Shown one piece after another: positions 1-8,662 of a stretch of DNA of 64,000 bases. Positions within the stretch are counted from its first letter, which is position 1; every line of letters starts with the position of its first letter. The notes under the pieces are model-generated. The model was given only the letters and a program-made list of their open reading frames with translations, did no database searches and had not been told where the DNA came from. The translations under genes were made by a program, and so were the position numbers. Source of the stretch: Proteobacteria bacterium SG_bin4 (GTDB lineage: Bacteria; Pseudomonadota; Gammaproteobacteria; Burkholderiales; Nitrosomonadaceae); NCBI GenBank assembly GCA_002083395.1, contig LWDH01000049.1, positions 1 through 64,000 on the forward strand, in the 5' to 3' direction.

Positions 1-132
1 GCAACTTTGAGGGGAGACCTCAGAGTCTGACCCCATTGATCCGTGATCTAATAACAAGCGCAGGTGACGTTGCGCAAGATTGACCGTGAAGAAATAGGTT
101 CCGCCTTTTACATCGGCACGCCGGTATCGCAT
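1..132 (-). CDS. REP-associated tyrosine transposase (RayT-like), N-terminal part cut by the window edge
   Basis: Reading the minus strand from an ATG at 132 gives a protein starting MRYRRADVKGGTYFFTVNLA, which matches the conserved beginning of REP-associated Y1 transposases (basic start, then GGTYFFTVNL). The family is thought to act as HUH-type single-strand nucleases on REP hairpins. About 44 codons are visible before the window ends. The last dozen residues (GSMGSDSEVSPQS) do not look like the family and coincide with a GGGGTCAGACTC stretch, so the gene may be interrupted just beyond the start. Whether it is intact cannot be judged here. A REP-like hairpin lies about 30 bases upstream of its start, as expected for this family. 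Confidence 0.7.
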   Translation of the reverse strand, partial: MRYRRADVKGGTYFFTVNLAQRHLRLLLDHGSMGSDSEVSPQSC

Positions 133-159
133 GGTTGTTCATTTTCTCATGCCAGCATT

Positions 160-200
160 TGATGTTGGGGTTCGCGGACTCACCCCAACCTACCGGGCTT
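160..200. repeat. REP-like palindromic element next to the transposase
   Basis: GTTGGGGT (164-171) and ACCCCAAC (182-189) form a perfect 8-bp stem around a 10-base loop (TCGCGGACTC), followed by CTACCGGGC. This is the usual form of REP hairpins found beside RayT genes. It lies in the upstream region of the partial transposase. Which other chromosomal copies it pairs with cannot be seen here. Confidence 0.6.
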
Positions 201-238
201 TTGAATTGACAGATCTTCGGTCTTAGTTAGAACCAGGC

Positions 239-688
239 TTACACATGAAACAGTTCCTCGGTCTTTGCTTTCTGTACATATGCCTTCACAAAACTTTCGT
301 TGACCAATGGACGTTTTTCATTTAATTCGGGTTCCAAGTAATAGATGTAAAACGTTTCAATATCCTCAACGAATAATTCTGGCATTCCACCAAAGCACCA
401 ATAGTAACTAAATAGCTTTCTGTCTCGCCAATGCTGAATTAATCTGGCCTGCACAGAATTAGCTTTGCCAACATATACGATTTTCTCCTCTGCAACGAGA
501 AAGTAGACTCCACCTCTGTTGGGGCCATCTCCGAGTTCATAGGGCACGGCATGATCAAGTATATGCTTTTGCGAATAAGCAAAGCGGAGGAAATTCTCCC
601 GAAACCATTCGAGCGGATCTTGTCCTGTCCCTGCCCAAGGAGAAGGCACATAACATAAATACTCATGCCCTTCGATGTCGATGTTCAT
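239..688 (-). CDS. Solo GIY-YIG nuclease-like domain protein
   Basis: 149-residue protein, probably a small GIY-YIG nuclease or a DNA-binding relative. The signature is visible in order: G-V-Y-F at 60-63, Y-V-G at 72-74, the conserved Arg at about 82, a Glu in the helix near 111 and Asn123 in the segment EPELNEKRP. These correspond to the catalytic Tyr, Arg, Glu and Asn of the family. The first 50 residues (rich in Trp, Phe and Tyr) match nothing I recognise. It is not UvrC or a homing enzyme: too short and with no extra domains. It stands alone, about 200 bases downstream of mfd's end and on the same strand. Physiological substrate unknown. Confidence 0.65.
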   Translation of the reverse strand: MNIDIEGHEYLCYVPSPWAGTGQDPLEWFRENFLRFAYSQKHILDHAVPYELGDGPNRGGVYFLVAEEKIVYVGKANSVQARLIQHWRDRKLFSYYWCFGGMPELFVEDIETFYIYYLEPELNEKRPLVNESFVKAYVQKAKTEELFHV

Positions 689-885
689 CGCCTTTACTGG
701 CTCTACTCGGAATTAGGCATCCGAAATGACGCAATGTAATGCGTCATCAATTGAATTTACTTTTAGAATTAACATGCTACCATCTCCCTACATTATTAAA
801 ATGTGTCAATTCAATTTTTAATATAGTACACTTCGCCGAATTCATAAACCAGTGAAAAATGCTATTTTCAACCCATTCACCCCAA

Positions 886-3800
886 TCACCCCAACTTCTG
901 CATCAACTCCTTAATCCGCATTACCCGTTTATTTACATCCTCGATCTTCACCAAGATTTTCAACCGATCCTGACCAGAGAGCGAGTATTCTCGGCTGCTT
1001 TGGATCAGTTGGATGATTTTGAGCGGATCGATCGGCGGGTTGGGGATGAATTGCACTTGGATGCTGTCGGCGCTGGCGTCGATGCGGGTGATGCCGAGCG
1101 GTTTGGCGGCGATGCGCAGGCGGTGGCAGTCGAGCAGGGCGCGCGCCGGGTTGGGCAGCAGGCCGAAGCGGTCGATCAGTTCGCGTTGCATGTCGTCGAG
1201 CTGGTCGTTATCGCCGCAGTTGGCCATGCGTTTGTATAACACCAGGCGTTCGTGGATGTCGTGGCAATAGTCGTCCGGCAACAGCGCGGGGACGTGCAGG
1301 TTGATTTCGGTGGCAACGCCGAGCGGGTGCTGCATGTCGGGTTCTTTGCCTTGTTTGAGCGATTGGATCGCGGTGTCGAGCATGGTACTGTACAGGCTGA
1401 AGCCGATTTCCTGCATTTCGCCGCTTTGCGATTCGGAGAGCACTGCACCGGCGCCGCGGATTTCCAGGTCGTGCATCGCCAAGTAAAAACCCGAACCAAG
1501 TTCTTCCATCGCTTGGATCGCTTCCAGGCGTTTCTTCGCTTGCGCGCCGAGCGCTGCTTCCGGGGGCGTCAGCAGATAGGCATACGCTTGGTGGTGCGAG
1601 CGCCCGACGCGGCCGCGCAGTTGATGCAGTTGCGCCAGGCCAAATTTGTGCGCTTCGTTGATGATAATGGTGTTGGCGCTGGGGATGTCGATACCGGTTT
1701 CGATGATGGTGGTGCACAGCAGGATGTTGAAGCGCTGCTGATAGAAATCGCGCATCACGTGTTCCAGCTCGCGTTCCGGCATTTGGCCGTGGGCGATATT
1801 GATGCGCGCTTCCGGCAGCAGTCCGCTGAGTTTTTCGTACATCAATTGAATGCTGCTGACTTCGTTGTGCAGGAAATAAATCTGCCCGCCGCGTTTCAGT
1901 TCGCGCAGGCACGCTTCGCGGATGATGCCCATCGAGAAACTGGTGACGAAGGTGCGGATCGCCAGGCGGCGCTGCGGCGCGGTGGCAATGATGGAGAAAT
2001 CACGCAGACCTTCGAGTGACATCGCCAGCGTGCGCGGGATCGGCGTCGCGGTCAGCGTCAGCACGTCGACTTCGGCGCGCAGTTTCTTCAGTTGCTCCTT
2101 TTGCCGCACGCCGAAGCGGTGTTCTTCGTCGATGATCACCAGTCCCAGATTTTTGAAGTGCACGTCTTTCTGGATCAATTTGTGCGTGCCGATGATGATG
2201 TCGATCTCGCCTTTGGCCAGACCGGCAATCGCTTGCGTTTGCTCCTTGGCGGAGCGGAAGCGCGATAGTTCGGCGATTCTGACCGGCCATTGATCGGCGA
2301 TCAGACCGAAACGGTCGGAGAAATTCTGGAAATGCTGTTCTGCGAGCAGCGTGGTCGGCACCAGCACCGCGACTTGCTTGCCGTCGGCCACGGCAATAAA
2401 CGCAGCACGCAATGCCACTTCGGTTTTGCCGAAACCGACGTCGCCGCAAATCAGCCGGTCCATCGGCTTGCCGGAGGTCAAATCCTCGATCACCGCTTTG
2501 ATCGCGGCCGCTTGATCCGGCGTTTCCTCGAAACCGAAGCCTTCGGCGAATGCTTCGTAATCGTGCTGTTGCAATTTAAACTGGTGGCCTTCGCGCGCGG
2601 CGCGCTGGGCATACAGATTCAGCAATTCCGCTGCGGTGTCGCGCACTTGCTGCATCGCCTTGCGCTTGGCTTTGTCCCATTGGCTGCTACCGAGCTTGTG
2701 CAACGGCGCCGATTCCGGCGCGCCGCCGCTGTAGCGTCCGATCAAATACAGTTGCGACACCGGCACGTACAATTTGTCGCCGCCGTCGTATTCCAACGCC
2801 AGAAATTCGCTCAGCTCGCCGGGCCCGCCTTCGCCGACGTCCATGCTGACCAGGCCGAGGTAGCGACCGATGCCGTGTTGTTCGTGCACCACCGGGTCGC
2901 CCGGCTTGATCTCGGACAGATCGCGCAGGATGTTGTCGGTTGACGTCGATGATTTGCGCGATTCGCGCTCGCGGCGGCCGTGCACGTGCGTGGCATACAA
3001 TTCGCTTTCGGTAATGAAAGCGATTTTTTCGGAGCCTTCGACAAAGCCGGTATACAGCGGCGCGACGCCGAGCATGAATGCTTCGTTGCTGCTTAAGAAC
3101 GCATCGAAATCCTGGCAAACCACCGGATGCAGATCGTATTGCTGCAAATATTCGGCGACCAGTTCGCGCCGCCCCAAGCTTTCCGCCAGTAGCAGCACCC
3201 GCCCGCCGCTCATCTTGAACTGCGCGGCGAACACCGCCAGTTTCTCCAGCGGGTTTTCCGCATGCCGGTTGACTTGTACCGACGGCAGCGGCTGACTGGT
3301 TTTGACATCAATGACTTTAACGTCCTGCGGATTCACCAATAATTCAATGCGCGCGTAAGGCTTGATCGAACCGAAGAACTGATCGCTGGTTAAGAACAGC
3401 TCGGTTGGCGGCAACAACGGCCGGTCGCTGTCGCCGCGCAATAATTGATAACGCGATTGGGTATCGCGCCAGAATTCGTCGATCACCGGGCGGACATCGT
3501 GGTGCAAGCAGAGCCGGGTGTTTTCCGGCAAATAATCAAATAATGTGGCGGTTTGCTCGAAAAACAGCGGCAAATAGTATTCGATACCGGCGGGCGTACC
3601 GCCCTTGCTGATATCTTTGTAGATCTGTTTTTTCGATGGATCGCCTTCGAATTGCTCGCGGAATTTGCCGCGGAAAAACGTGCGCCCGGCTTCGTCGAGC
3701 GGAAATTCGCGTGCCGGCAGCAGCCGGATTTCCTTGACCGGGTAGATACTGCGCTGCGTATCGACATCGAAGGTGCGGATGGTGTCGATGTCGTTGTCCA

Positions 3801-4344
3801 TCAGGTCGATACGGTACGGCAGCGGACTGCCCATCGGGAACAAATCGATCAAGCCGCCGCGCACGCTGTATTCACCCGGTGAAAATACTTGCGTGACGTG
3901 CGAATAACCGGCCAGAGTCAATTGGCTGCGCAATGCGGCCACATCGAGCGTTTCACCTTGCTTGAGGAAAAACGTATGCGCGGCGAGGTATTCTCGCGGC
4001 AGCATGCGATATAGCGCGGTGGTCAACGGTGCAATCAGCACGTCGCACGCGCCGGTCATCACTTGATAGAGTGTTGCCAGCCGCTCGGATACCAAATCAT
4101 GATGCGGCGAGAAGGTATCGTACGGCAGCGTTTCCCAGTCCGGCAACAGATGCGTTTTCAGTTCCGGTGCAAAATAAGGAATTTCTTCCAGCAAACGCTG
4201 TGCATCGAGTGCATTGGCGGTAATGATCGCCACGGGTTTTGCTTGTTGCGCGAGCTGCGCCAGAAATAGCGCATCGCTGGAACCGGCAAAATCGGCGTAA
4301 CGGAGAACAGCGCCCGGCTCAGGTAAAATCGGTTTTTGATGCAT
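886..4344 (-). CDS. mfd: Transcription-repair coupling factor Mfd
   Basis: 1152-residue DNA translocase that removes stalled RNA polymerase from lesions and recruits UvrA. Domain order is typical: a UvrB-like N-terminal part (QLAQQAKPVAIITAN region, degenerate helicase fold), the RNA-polymerase interacting CarD-like domain (GDPVVHEQHGIGRYLGL, about residue 490), then the RecG-like SF2 motor with Walker A (CGDVGFGKTEVALRAAF, about 640), DEEH (VIIDEEHRFGV), TATPIPRTL and QLRGRVGR, and the C-terminal D7 domain. Length matches the family (about 1150). It starts at an ATG with no clear Shine-Dalgarno sequence. Monocistronic as far as can be seen. Function is certain from sequence. Confidence 0.98.
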   Translation of the reverse strand: MHQKPILPEPGAVLRYADFAGSSDALFLAQLAQQAKPVAIITANALDAQRLLEEIPYFAPELKTHLLPDWETLPYDTFSPHHDLVSERLATLYQVMTGACDVLIAPLTTALYRMLPREYLAAHTFFLKQGETLDVAALRSQLTLAGYSHVTQVFSPGEYSVRGGLIDLFPMGSPLPYRIDLMDNDIDTIRTFDVDTQRSIYPVKEIRLLPAREFPLDEAGRTFFRGKFREQFEGDPSKKQIYKDISKGGTPAGIEYYLPLFFEQTATLFDYLPENTRLCLHHDVRPVIDEFWRDTQSRYQLLRGDSDRPLLPPTELFLTSDQFFGSIKPYARIELLVNPQDVKVIDVKTSQPLPSVQVNRHAENPLEKLAVFAAQFKMSGGRVLLLAESLGRRELVAEYLQQYDLHPVVCQDFDAFLSSNEAFMLGVAPLYTGFVEGSEKIAFITESELYATHVHGRRERESRKSSTSTDNILRDLSEIKPGDPVVHEQHGIGRYLGLVSMDVGEGGPGELSEFLALEYDGGDKLYVPVSQLYLIGRYSGGAPESAPLHKLGSSQWDKAKRKAMQQVRDTAAELLNLYAQRAAREGHQFKLQQHDYEAFAEGFGFEETPDQAAAIKAVIEDLTSGKPMDRLICGDVGFGKTEVALRAAFIAVADGKQVAVLVPTTLLAEQHFQNFSDRFGLIADQWPVRIAELSRFRSAKEQTQAIAGLAKGEIDIIIGTHKLIQKDVHFKNLGLVIIDEEHRFGVRQKEQLKKLRAEVDVLTLTATPIPRTLAMSLEGLRDFSIIATAPQRRLAIRTFVTSFSMGIIREACLRELKRGGQIYFLHNEVSSIQLMYEKLSGLLPEARINIAHGQMPERELEHVMRDFYQQRFNILLCTTIIETGIDIPSANTIIINEAHKFGLAQLHQLRGRVGRSHHQAYAYLLTPPEAALGAQAKKRLEAIQAMEELGSGFYLAMHDLEIRGAGAVLSESQSGEMQEIGFSLYSTMLDTAIQSLKQGKEPDMQHPLGVATEINLHVPALLPDDYCHDIHERLVLYKRMANCGDNDQLDDMQRELIDRFGLLPNPARALLDCHRLRIAAKPLGITRIDASADSIQVQFIPNPPIDPLKIIQLIQSSREYSLSGQDRLKILVKIEDVNKRVMRIKELMQKLG

Positions 4345-4526
4345 TTAATAAAATGGTCGTATTGTTGTGCTAAAAGCTATAGGCGGCAAGGCAAACAGTA
4401 ATCAAAAACCGCCTATTATATGCGAGTTCTCAGCTGCCTTAATGAATGTAAGCGCTACTTGATGACGATGGATTGGCTATGAACAATGCGCGAATTTCCG
4501 TGTTATTTCTAGTTTTAAATTGCCCG

Positions 4527-4582
4527 GAATAGCGCTATTCTAATCATCAGTCACTTAACTGCCTGTATTTGGATTAGAATAG
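4527..4582. promoter_or_regulatory. Nested palindromes upstream of the TPR protein gene
   Basis: A perfect 14-bp palindrome GAATAGCGCTATTC (4527-4540) overlaps the left arm of a second inverted repeat, CTATTCTAATC (4535-4545) with GATTAGAATAG (4572-4582), 11 of 11 bases matching. The group ends 25 bases before the ATG at 4608. It could be an operator for a dimeric regulator or alternative hairpins in the 5' leader. No regulator gene lies beside it. Confidence 0.4.
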
Positions 4583-4607
4583 ACATGCATTTTCTGAAAG
4601 AATAAAC

Positions 4608-5444
4608 ATGAGTGCTATCACGAAAATGAACCTATCGCACCTAGAACCAAAAATGATTCGATTGACTTGCAAGTTGATTGCATTAGCTTGCATGTCGACA
4701 CCGTTTTTTGCACAAAGTTATGCAAATGCTGCGGTATTAACCGAAGAAAATCAGCAAAAAATTGAATGGGCGGTGTGGCGATACGCTGTCGATACCCCCT
4801 TACTGGTACAAACCATCGATTGGTTCCGCGATTTGACGCAGGATACCCGCGAATCAGCGGCGATCGCCGAGCTTTCCCGCCTGAAATTCATGCGAGCGCA
4901 ACTGGAACTCGACAAGAATCACCGGGTACAGCTATTTGAACGCTGCATTACTACAGCGGACCGTGCTTTGATGATCAATCCCAACGATGTGCGAGGGCTT
5001 TTCTGGAAAGCTGCTGCGATGGGGAAAATGGCGGAAGACAGCGGTATCTTGAATGCGCTGAGAATGCTGCGGCCGATGGAAGAACTGCTGCTGAAAGTGG
5101 TCGAATTAGACGAAAGATACGAAAATGCCGGGGCGCACCGGGCGCTGGGCCGGATGTACCATAAGCTGCCTGGTTTCCCAATCAGTTTTGGCAGTAACCA
5201 GAAAGCGCTGGCACACCTCAAACGCGCGCACGAACTTTTCCCTGAAGATGTCATTACCCGCGCGTTTTACGCTGAACTGTTGTATGACATCGGCAAAAAG
5301 GTTGAAGCACGCAAGCACGCGGATTTTGTGTTAGCGGCTCCGATTGCCGAAGAAGATGCGTTGGAATTCTCAGAATATGTCGACATTGCGCTCGGCGTCG
5401 TCAAGAAAACCGGCGGGGCAAATATCCGTTTGGGAAATTATTAG
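4608..5444 (+). CDS. Exported TPR-like protein (TatT-like)
   Basis: 278 residues with a probable signal peptide (hydrophobic stretch about 22-45, ending ANAA before VLTEENQQ). The remainder is all-helical with TPR-like units: RALMINPNDVRGLFWKAAAM, a GAHRALGRMYHKLPG unit and HLKRAHELFPEDVITRAFYAE. The layout (TPR helices with the segment KLPGFPISFGSNQKAL) resembles TatT-type periplasmic partners of TRAP transporters, but no TRAP genes are in the window, so a role in transport is only a guess. An ATG at 4653 is an alternative start that would give a shorter signal peptide. A palindromic cluster lies directly upstream. Confidence 0.6.
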   Translation: MSAITKMNLSHLEPKMIRLTCKLIALACMSTPFFAQSYANAAVLTEENQQKIEWAVWRYAVDTPLLVQTIDWFRDLTQDTRESAAIAELSRLKFMRAQLELDKNHRVQLFERCITTADRALMINPNDVRGLFWKAAAMGKMAEDSGILNALRMLRPMEELLLKVVELDERYENAGAHRALGRMYHKLPGFPISFGSNQKALAHLKRAHELFPEDVITRAFYAELLYDIGKKVEARKHADFVLAAPIAEEDALEFSEYVDIALGVVKKTGGANIRLGNY

Positions 5445-5511
5445 CATCCCGATCAATATCTCATTTACTGCAACAGTCATTTTTTTGATCTAACTCAGGT
5501 TGCACGCCGCT

Positions 5512-5544
5512 TAAATCGGATAAACTAACATCAATTCCGATTTA
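5512..5544. other. Inverted repeat before the phosphatase gene
   Basis: TAAATCGGA (5512-5520) and TCCGATTTA (5536-5544) are perfect 9-base inverted copies 15 bases apart. They lie between the TPR gene and the phosphatase gene, ending 16 bases before the latter's ATG. It may be a weak terminator for the first gene or an operator/leader hairpin for the second. No T-run follows. Confidence 0.3.
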
Positions 5545-5560
5545 TCTTATCTCAGTTTTT

Positions 5561-6157
5561 ATGACAGAAACGGTTATTGATTTAATCCGCCACGGTGAAC
5601 CGGCGGGCGGGCGCCGCTATCGCGGACATGGTGTGGACGATCCGCTCACGGAAAGAGGATGGACGCAAATGTGGAGCGCAATTGGCGATTACCGGCAATG
5701 GAGCCAAATTATCAGCTCGCCGCTGCTACGTTGCCATACCTTCGCAACGGCACTCGGGGAACGTTACGGAATTCCTCTTGCTGTCGAATCGCGCTTCAGG
5801 GAAGTCGGTTTCGGCGTGTGGGAAGGACTCAGTCATGATGACATCAAGATCGGACGGATGACCGAGTATCAAGCGTTTTTGCGGGATCCGGTGAATTGCC
5901 GCCCGCGTGACGCGGAGCCGCTCGACGATTTTATGCAACGTGTCAGCGCAGCATACGATGAAGTGATCGCACGACATACCGGCAGACGGATTCTGATCGT
6001 TGCGCATGCCGGTGTAATGCGTGCGATTATCGCCAAAACTGTCCATGCCGCGCCGACCGGTCTTTATCGCATCAAAATCAGTAACGGCGGCGTGACCCGT
6101 ATCCGCCATTCGTCCGAAGGCGGTGTACTGGAGTTTTTGAACGGTAAACTGGCTTAA
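5561..6157 (+). CDS. Histidine phosphatase superfamily protein (phosphoglycerate mutase-like)
   Basis: 198 residues. The N-terminal motif DLIRHGEP carries the phospho-accepting His, and the second His is in LIVAHAGVMRAI (about residue 147). The Arg in ISSPLLRCHTFA and the Glu in FREVGFGVWEG complete the acid-phosphatase pocket. The family includes phosphoglycerate mutase, alpha-ribazole phosphatase (CobC) and sugar phosphatases. The compact size and the segment RFREVGFGVWEGLSHDDI fit the CobC-like branch, but no cobalamin genes are nearby, so the substrate is unknown. Starts at an ATG without a clear Shine-Dalgarno sequence. Followed by a MITE-like element. Confidence 0.85.
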   Translation: MTETVIDLIRHGEPAGGRRYRGHGVDDPLTERGWTQMWSAIGDYRQWSQIISSPLLRCHTFATALGERYGIPLAVESRFREVGFGVWEGLSHDDIKIGRMTEYQAFLRDPVNCRPRDAEPLDDFMQRVSAAYDEVIARHTGRRILIVAHAGVMRAIIAKTVHAAPTGLYRIKISNGGVTRIRHSSEGGVLEFLNGKLA

Positions 6158-6215
6158 AACTATCGCCTTTAGCAGCATGGTGAGAGAATCAATTTCAAAA
6201 TGCACATCACTTTAG

Positions 6216-6358
6216 GGAAGCGCTGATTAATTGACTGCACGAGCGAATTGCTTCGTTGCGCGGTACTCACTCCCTTGCCTATCAGATTGATATGTCTCGG
6301 TTGATGCGTTCCGTGCGCCTCGCCCTTCATCACGTTCGTTGAATTAATCAGCGCTTCC
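6216..6358. mobile_element. MITE-like element, copy 1
   Basis: 143-bp non-coding element with perfect 17-bp terminal inverted repeats: GGAAGCGCTGATTAATT (6216-6232) and AATTAATCAGCGCTTCC (6342-6358). TTAG occurs immediately on both sides (6212-6215 and 6359-6362) and may be a 4-bp target duplication. A diverged copy lies at 45619-45761 with the same ends and similar interior (for example GCCTATC followed by GATATGT). No transposase is encoded, so it would need to be moved by an element elsewhere. The remainder of the gap to 6600 shows no gene. Confidence 0.75.
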
Positions 6359-6601
6359 TTAGAGCCCAATCATCCATTGTGATGAATAGAATCTATCGCT
6401 TAATGCGAATCCTAGCACATTAAATTTTCCAGAATCTCATGTTGCGGTGCTTGATTCATGATTTTCTGGATAGAAATCAATCCATTGAATTATCTTTCTC
6501 TTCAGGCAATCATCTACCCTTGATAAACATCAAACACGTATTGGCTAATATTATTTAGCATTAAGCATGATCCTCAATTTCTTTATTTTGTGGGAGGCCC
6601 A

Positions 6602-7999
6602 GTGTTCAATTTGAGTTTTTTATCCAGATTGGCTCGATTTGCTAATATCCATGCATTTCTCCCATGCAAACTGCTGTGCTTTATTTTATTGAGTTCAATG
6701 GCGATGAGCGTGCAATCCGAATGCACGCCGGTCAGCAGCTGGTCTAACACCGATGCCACTGCACTTGGAGGCGATCCGCTGGGATTTATGACCGTTGATA
6801 ACACGCCGCGTTTACAATTGCTGAATGGTATAAATACCAGCGTTCCGGTTACTTGGTTCGGCTCACCGGCGATCCATCCCGATGTCAATTGGTCAGTTCG
6901 GATGAACATCGCGTCTTACCCGAGCAAAACGAGTGCCGTTACCGATTTTAATAATCCAATCCGATTGAATTCATTTTCAGAAACAACGACAGCGCGTTAT
7001 TTATTAAAAGAAACCGATCGATGGTTGTTTGGCACGTTCAGAACCAGTGCGCAAACAGCGCTCTTCAATTTTAAAGGCTATGCGCTATATGAAGGAAATA
7101 TTATCGAAATCACTGGTGGAACCGCACCTGGCAACGAAACCGGTAAAGATGTCGCGATTGAAATTTTTCTGAACCTTATCGCAAAAGCAAAGACTTTGAT
7201 TAACAATAAATGCGGTATTTCGGAGGACAATGAATCACCGACCATTCAATTCTTCAATGATAACAACACACCCTTTATCTCGGGTGCGGTTAACAACCCG
7301 ATAGTCACCTGGGGTATCGTATTTGAAGATAGAGATGGTATCTCGGATATCGATTTTGCGACGCTAAAAATCGAGAAGAAATTAATCGATCAAGACTATG
7401 AAGATGTATCAGGGGTGTTCATGGTCAAATTCATGGAGCTGCTAAATAACGGCAACGTCACCATGGAACGTACAGACACCCGTTTATCTGTCACATTTAA
7501 CACCAGCTATCAGCAGCTGCGCGAGCTGATTTTCGAAGCCGATGGCCCACCCTATCCTTATGCTTATGCCTACGAAATGAAATTTACGGTCAGTGACACA
7601 AAAGGCAGCTCAGGCGTGGCTGTGACACCTTTCTGGCTTGGTCGATCTCCCGTTATTTGGTTTTCCCTTAAGGGCGATTCCCCGTTAAGTACGGAAGATA
7701 AGTACATTCTGGAAATTTATGACTGGGACAAAAAAGCCGATCTCCGCTGGGACACATTCAAGATGACGTTAGACGGAATCGACTTTACCGGTCTATTTTT
7801 AGACCGGGTGACGAAGTACATGACACTTTCAATCATAAAACTGGAATCCACAGACCTTGGCCTTAATGTTATTTTTGATTTTGATTCTAAGGAACTGCTC
7901 TGCGAATTCTTTTTCAGCGCATCCGGTAAATTGGGCTTTCATATCACCGATTACCACGGCTATTCCGATAGTTTCGAGTACTCACTGAATTGTAGATAA
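6602..7999 (+). CDS. Secreted protein of unknown function
   Basis: About 465 residues. The GTG at 6602 is preferred because GGGAGG lies at 6592-6597, four bases upstream; a GTG at 6590 sits on this Shine-Dalgarno sequence. The N-terminus is a signal peptide (hydrophobic CKLLCFILLSSMAMSVQS) and the mature protein starts near ECTPVSSW. No family is recognised. The rest is rich in Asp, Thr and aromatic residues with alternating strands, like beta-sandwich domains of surface or secreted proteins; two segments (PTIQFFNDNNTPFISG, and PVIWFSLKGDSPLSTED) may begin successive Ig-like modules. A few Cys residues could form disulfides. Isolated between a MITE-like element and a convergent peroxiredoxin gene. 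Confidence 0.6.
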   Translation: MFNLSFLSRLARFANIHAFLPCKLLCFILLSSMAMSVQSECTPVSSWSNTDATALGGDPLGFMTVDNTPRLQLLNGINTSVPVTWFGSPAIHPDVNWSVRMNIASYPSKTSAVTDFNNPIRLNSFSETTTARYLLKETDRWLFGTFRTSAQTALFNFKGYALYEGNIIEITGGTAPGNETGKDVAIEIFLNLIAKAKTLINNKCGISEDNESPTIQFFNDNNTPFISGAVNNPIVTWGIVFEDRDGISDIDFATLKIEKKLIDQDYEDVSGVFMVKFMELLNNGNVTMERTDTRLSVTFNTSYQQLRELIFEADGPPYPYAYAYEMKFTVSDTKGSSGVAVTPFWLGRSPVIWFSLKGDSPLSTEDKYILEIYDWDKKADLRWDTFKMTLDGIDFTGLFLDRVTKYMTLSIIKLESTDLGLNVIFDFDSKELLCEFFFSASGKLGFHITDYHGYSDSFEYSLNCR

Positions 8000-8201
8000 A
8001 AAATAATCTAGAAGCGTAGAACATCAACACTTTCCAGGACTATAGCCGATAAGAAGCACATTTACCCACTGAATCACTCCATCACACGACAGGTTCGTGA
8101 GTTTCGAGTTATGCTTCTTCTAGGATAGCTCTAGGCAATTGCTTGATGAGTACCGGATATTGATAGGAGTTATTACTTAAATCCGCTTTCGTTTCAATCC
8201 G

Positions 8202-8657
8202 CTATGTTATAGAAGCCAGAACCTCTAGGACATGCCCTGGCACTTTAACTGCGCGCCACTCTTTTCTTAAAACTCCCTGAGCATCGATAATAAATGTACT
8301 GCGCTCAATGCCACGAACTTGTTTACCATACATATTTTTCATCTTCATGACATCAAACAAATTACAGACAATCTCATCGCTGTCACTTAATAGCTCGAAA
8401 GGGAATTGCATTTTGGATTTAAAACTTTCGTGTGATTTGACGCTATCGCGTGAAATGCCAACAATCACAGAATTCTTTTGATTAAAAGCATCCCAATTAT
8501 CCCGGAAGTCTTGTCCCTCCGTTGTGCATCCAGGAGTATCATCTTTAGGATAAAAATAAATGATGACATTTTTACCCAGATAATCAGACAAGTTGAAATC
8601 TCGCCCGCTTGTCGAGGGTAAGGTAAAGTTTTCCACGCTTTGGCCAATTTTTACCAT
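8202..8657 (-). CDS. bcp: Thioredoxin-dependent peroxiredoxin (Bcp/PrxQ type)
   Basis: 151 residues, reduces hydrogen peroxide and organic peroxides in the cytoplasm. The peroxidatic Cys44 lies in YPKDDTPGCTTEGQDFRD. The second Cys common five residues later is absent (GQDF instead); Cys98 in DEIVCNLFD could be the resolving Cys, as in some PrxQ proteins, or the enzyme is of the 1-Cys type. Conserved Arg and Trp follow (RGIERSTFIID). It starts 5 bases after the end of ccmI and is probably cotranscribed with the ccm operon. The 200 bases to the convergent unknown gene contain no gene. Confidence 0.92.
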   Translation of the reverse strand: MVKIGQSVENFTLPSTSGRDFNLSDYLGKNVIIYFYPKDDTPGCTTEGQDFRDNWDAFNQKNSVIVGISRDSVKSHESFKSKMQFPFELLSDSDEIVCNLFDVMKMKNMYGKQVRGIERSTFIIDAQGVLRKEWRAVKVPGHVLEVLASIT

Positions 8658-8662
8658 CGTGA

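Noticed and set aside
1252..2019. Long open frames opposite mfd (for example 255 codons on the plus strand)
   Set aside because: They lie entirely inside mfd, whose motifs and length are unambiguous; high-GC codon use creates open antisense frames.
8000..8201. Inverted AAGAAGCA / TGCTTCTT in the convergent gap before the peroxiredoxin gene
   Set aside because: Only 8 bases, 53 bases apart, without other structure; likely chance.
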